Shown one piece after another: positions 7,782 to 8,832 of a stretch of 8,832 bases of DNA. Source of the DNA: an uncultured Clostridiaceae bacterium (lineage in GTDB: Bacteria > Bacillota > Clostridia > TANB77 > CAG-508); NCBI GenBank assembly GCA_958417695.1, contig CATZDQ010000064.1:1-8832 (forward strand). Reading direction: 5' to 3'. A model generated the notes under the pieces. It worked only from the letters and a program-made list of their open reading frames with translations. It searched no databases and had not been told where the DNA came from. Position numbers and translations under genes: made by a program. Within the stretch, counting starts at the first letter, position 1. Every line of letters begins with the position of its first letter.

Positions 7782-8432
7782 TTAAATGCCTTTTTCTTCG
7801 TGTTTTTCTTTGTCTTCTTGCTGGCTTTTCTTTTGCGTGCCTTCTTTTAAGTATTGTAATTGTTTTATATAATCGTTTCTGGCTTTTTCTTTATCTTGTG
7901 TCTTTGCATTATAGGCTAATGCGGCTCTGGTAATGGCATGTAACATTTTTATGATGAGCTGTAAGTCTTCTGCTTTATGTAGTTTTAGTTTTGAGGTGTC
8001 GACTAACTGATAGACATTATAAAACTTTTCTGTGCTTTCTTCTGGTGGTTTTGGAATAAATAGTGTTTCTTCTCCTGCTTTTATGTTTTCAAATATTTTT
8101 TTATAGAATTGCCCATCTTGTTTGTTGACACATTGTTCTACCATGTAATCGTATATCATGATAAAGGTTTCAAAGATATCTCCTTTGTTTTTTCTGAGTG
8201 CTTCTTCCATTTTGTTTTTGACTATATTCACTTGGTTTTGCATCATATAAATAAGTAAGTCTTGTTTGCTTTCAAAGTATTGATAAAAGCTTCCTCTTGC
8301 TATTTCTGCTTCACTTACTATGTTTTTAATGGATACTTCTGCAATAGGTACTCTAGCAAATTCTTTTTTGGCTGCTATGATGATTTTTTCTTTCTTTTCT
8401 TGTGGTAATTTCATAAAAGTATCGGTTGGCAT
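7782..8432 (-). CDS. TetR/AcrR-family transcriptional regulator
   Basis: This 216-residue protein is a normal length for the TetR family. The N-terminal DNA-binding domain covers about residues 10-58, with the helix-turn-helix near 34-53 (VSIKNIVSEAEIARGSFYQYF region) followed by the typical SKQDLL. The variable C-terminal part would bind a ligand and dimerise. The last 25-30 residues are a Lys/Glu/Gln-rich tail. I start it at 8432 because AAGGAGGGG stands 7 bases (from AGGAGG) before this ATG. A longer frame from 8525 would begin at the likely transcription start and has no ribosome site. It is the first gene after a consensus promoter carrying paired palindromes, so it probably represses itself. 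Placement ahead of an exporter pair suggests that it controls efflux in response to a substrate, but the ligand is unknown. Confidence 0.93.
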   Translation of the reverse strand: MPTDTFMKLPQEKKEKIIIAAKKEFARVPIAEVSIKNIVSEAEIARGSFYQYFESKQDLLIYMMQNQVNIVKNKMEEALRKNKGDIFETFIMIYDYMVEQCVNKQDGQFYKKIFENIKAGEETLFIPKPPEESTEKFYNVYQLVDTSKLKLHKAEDLQLIIKMLHAITRAALAYNAKTQDKEKARNDYIKQLQYLKEGTQKKSQQEDKEKHEEKGI

Positions 8433-8527
8433 TGATTCCCCTCCTTTTTGGATACTTTTGCGCATTCCTTTTTGTTTATTTTGTATTTTGATAATATCTT
8501 GTATATCAAAATGACACCATGTCATAT
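8433..8527 (-). other. tetR 5' leader (about 89 bases transcribed)
   Basis: Taking the start of transcription as about 7 bases after the -10, the tetR leader is roughly 89 bases. It is AT-rich and includes the second palindrome arm (8512-8524) and the ribosome site. A weak hairpin, TTGATA with TATCAA around 10 bases, lies at 8488-8509. No riboswitch class is recognisable. Confidence 0.4.
8438..8446 (-). promoter_or_regulatory. Ribosome binding site fixing the tetR start
   Basis: AAGGAGGGG, a near-perfect anti-16S match, places AGGAGG 7 bases before the ATG at 8432. It decides in favour of the 216-residue form over the upstream in-frame ATG at 8525. Confidence 0.85.
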
Positions 8528-8551
8528 ATTATATGTGACATGGTGTCATTT
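8509..8551. repeat. 43-bp inverted repeat: double TetR-type operator around the -10
   Basis: Two 16-base arms (8509-8524 and 8536-8551) are exact inverted copies. The 11-base centre is also symmetric apart from one mismatched pair (8525/8535). Each arm contains its own palindrome, TGACA-N3-TGTCA, at 8512-8524 and 8536-8548. One copy fills the -35/-10 spacer and the other begins 3 bases after the -10. The geometry fits two TetR-family dimers bound around the promoter, blocking RNA polymerase. In the lgt mRNA the same bases could fold into a 16-bp hairpin followed by a short U-run, so partial terminator activity is also possible. Binding by the adjacent regulator is inferred. Confidence 0.75.
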
Positions 8552-8556
8552 GTCAA
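8528..8556 (-). promoter_or_regulatory. Perfect consensus vegetative promoter for the tetR-exporter operon
   Basis: The -35 is TTGACA (8556..8551) and the -10 is TATAAT (8533..8528), separated by exactly 17 bases. Both hexamers match the consensus of the housekeeping sigma factor. The predicted start of transcription is near 8521, in front of the TetR gene at 8432. The -35 and spacer overlap the last codons and stop of lgt. A promoter this strong next to a TetR gene would normally need repression, which the embedded palindromes could provide. Confidence 0.85.
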
Positions 8557-8832
8557 CCAACTTTTGTGAACTTTGTGTGAATTCTTGGCATCTTTTTTGA
8601 TGTTTTCGATATATCCAATAGCTACTAATTATAACCAATAGAGTGGATACCCATTGAGAAATACGAAAAGTACCTAAGTATAAACTATCGGTTCTAAGTC
8701 CCTCTATTATTATTCTAGCAATTCCATAACCTACCATGTACCATGCAGTAATTTCTCCTTTCCATTTTCTGTGTTTACTTTTATGTTGTAAAAAAAAGAA
8801 AAGTAGTAGTGTTGCTAGGGACTCATATAAAA
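8546..8832 (-). CDS. lgt: Prolipoprotein diacylglyceryl transferase, C-terminal part (5' end beyond window)
   Basis: The frame is open from the right edge to TGA at 8546 and encodes the last 94 residues. The ATG at 8737 is internal, because the frame continues upstream with family-like sequence (LYESLATLLLFFFL). The hallmark of Lgt is clear: GYGIARIIIEGLRTDSLYLG followed by RISQ. The Arg and Glu spaced four apart (fragment residues 39 and 43) match the conserved pair needed by Escherichia coli Lgt. A last membrane helix (roughly fragment 60-74) and a polar tail follow. The enzyme sits in the cytoplasmic membrane and moves diacylglycerol from phosphatidylglycerol to the lipobox Cys of prolipoproteins, the first step of lipoprotein maturation. 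It is a housekeeping gene, probably unrelated to the exporter operon. Its stop codon lies inside the operator repeat of the next gene. Confidence 0.95.
   Translation of the reverse strand, partial: LYESLATLLLFFFLQHKSKHRKWKGEITAWYMVGYGIARIIIEGLRTDSLYLGTFRISQWVSTLLVIISSYWIYRKHQKRCQEFTQSSQKLVDK

Noticed and set aside
8488..8509. Small hairpin TTGATA/TATCAA in the tetR leader
   Set aside because: Six AT-rich base pairs around a 10-base loop are expected by chance in such sequence, and there is no T-run or conserved core.
8433..8525. A longer TetR protein starting at the upstream in-frame ATG (8525)
   Set aside because: That ATG lies between the -10 and the predicted transcription start, inside the operator repeat, and has no ribosome site. 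The ATG at 8432 has a near-perfect one and gives a normal TetR N-terminus.
8546..8737. A separate 63-residue small protein
   Set aside because: The frame continues without a stop to the window edge, and the upstream part also matches Lgt, so the ATG at 8737 is an internal Met.

Overview
The window is AT-rich, and every recognisable gene lies on the minus strand. Composition, strong AGGAGG-type ribosome binding sites, TGA used as a stop, and consensus promoter spacing all suggest a low-GC Gram-positive bacterium, most likely a clostridium-like Firmicute. The genus cannot be fixed from the sequence alone.

In the direction of transcription (high to low coordinate) the layout is as follows. The 3' end of lgt (prolipoprotein diacylglyceryl transferase) enters from the right edge and stops at 8546. 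Its last codons overlap a perfect consensus promoter (TTGACA, 17 bases, TATAAT) with two copies of the palindrome TGACA-N3-TGTCA, one inside the spacer and one just after the -10. This promoter faces a TetR-family regulator (8432..7782). After an 89-base gap that holds a dense cluster of GTCC/GGAC dyads come two abutting ABC exporter half-transporters of 760 and 612 residues (7692..5410 and 5409..3571). A rho-independent terminator (3533..3560) closes this unit. A 196-base spacer, including that terminator, then leads to a second pair of ABC half-transporters that overlap by 14 bases (3374..1623 and 1636..1). The last one runs off the left edge.

Both ABC pairs read as heterodimeric exporters of the TM287/288, LmrCD and BmrCD kind. 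In each pair the first gene has Asp in place of the catalytic Glu after Walker B, a replaced H-loop His and an intact SGGQ signature. The second gene has an intact Glu and His but a degenerate signature (VSAGQ or LSKGE). Each pair should therefore form one working and one degenerate ATP site. The first pair with its TetR gene looks like a drug- or metabolite-responsive efflux operon under autoregulation. The second pair is visibly more AT-rich, lies beyond a terminator, has no visible regulator, and its substrate is unknown.

No RNA genes, CRISPR arrays or insertion sequences were seen. The most interesting material is regulatory: the promoter with nested operators at the lgt/tetR junction and the unexplained dyad cluster ahead of the first exporter gene.
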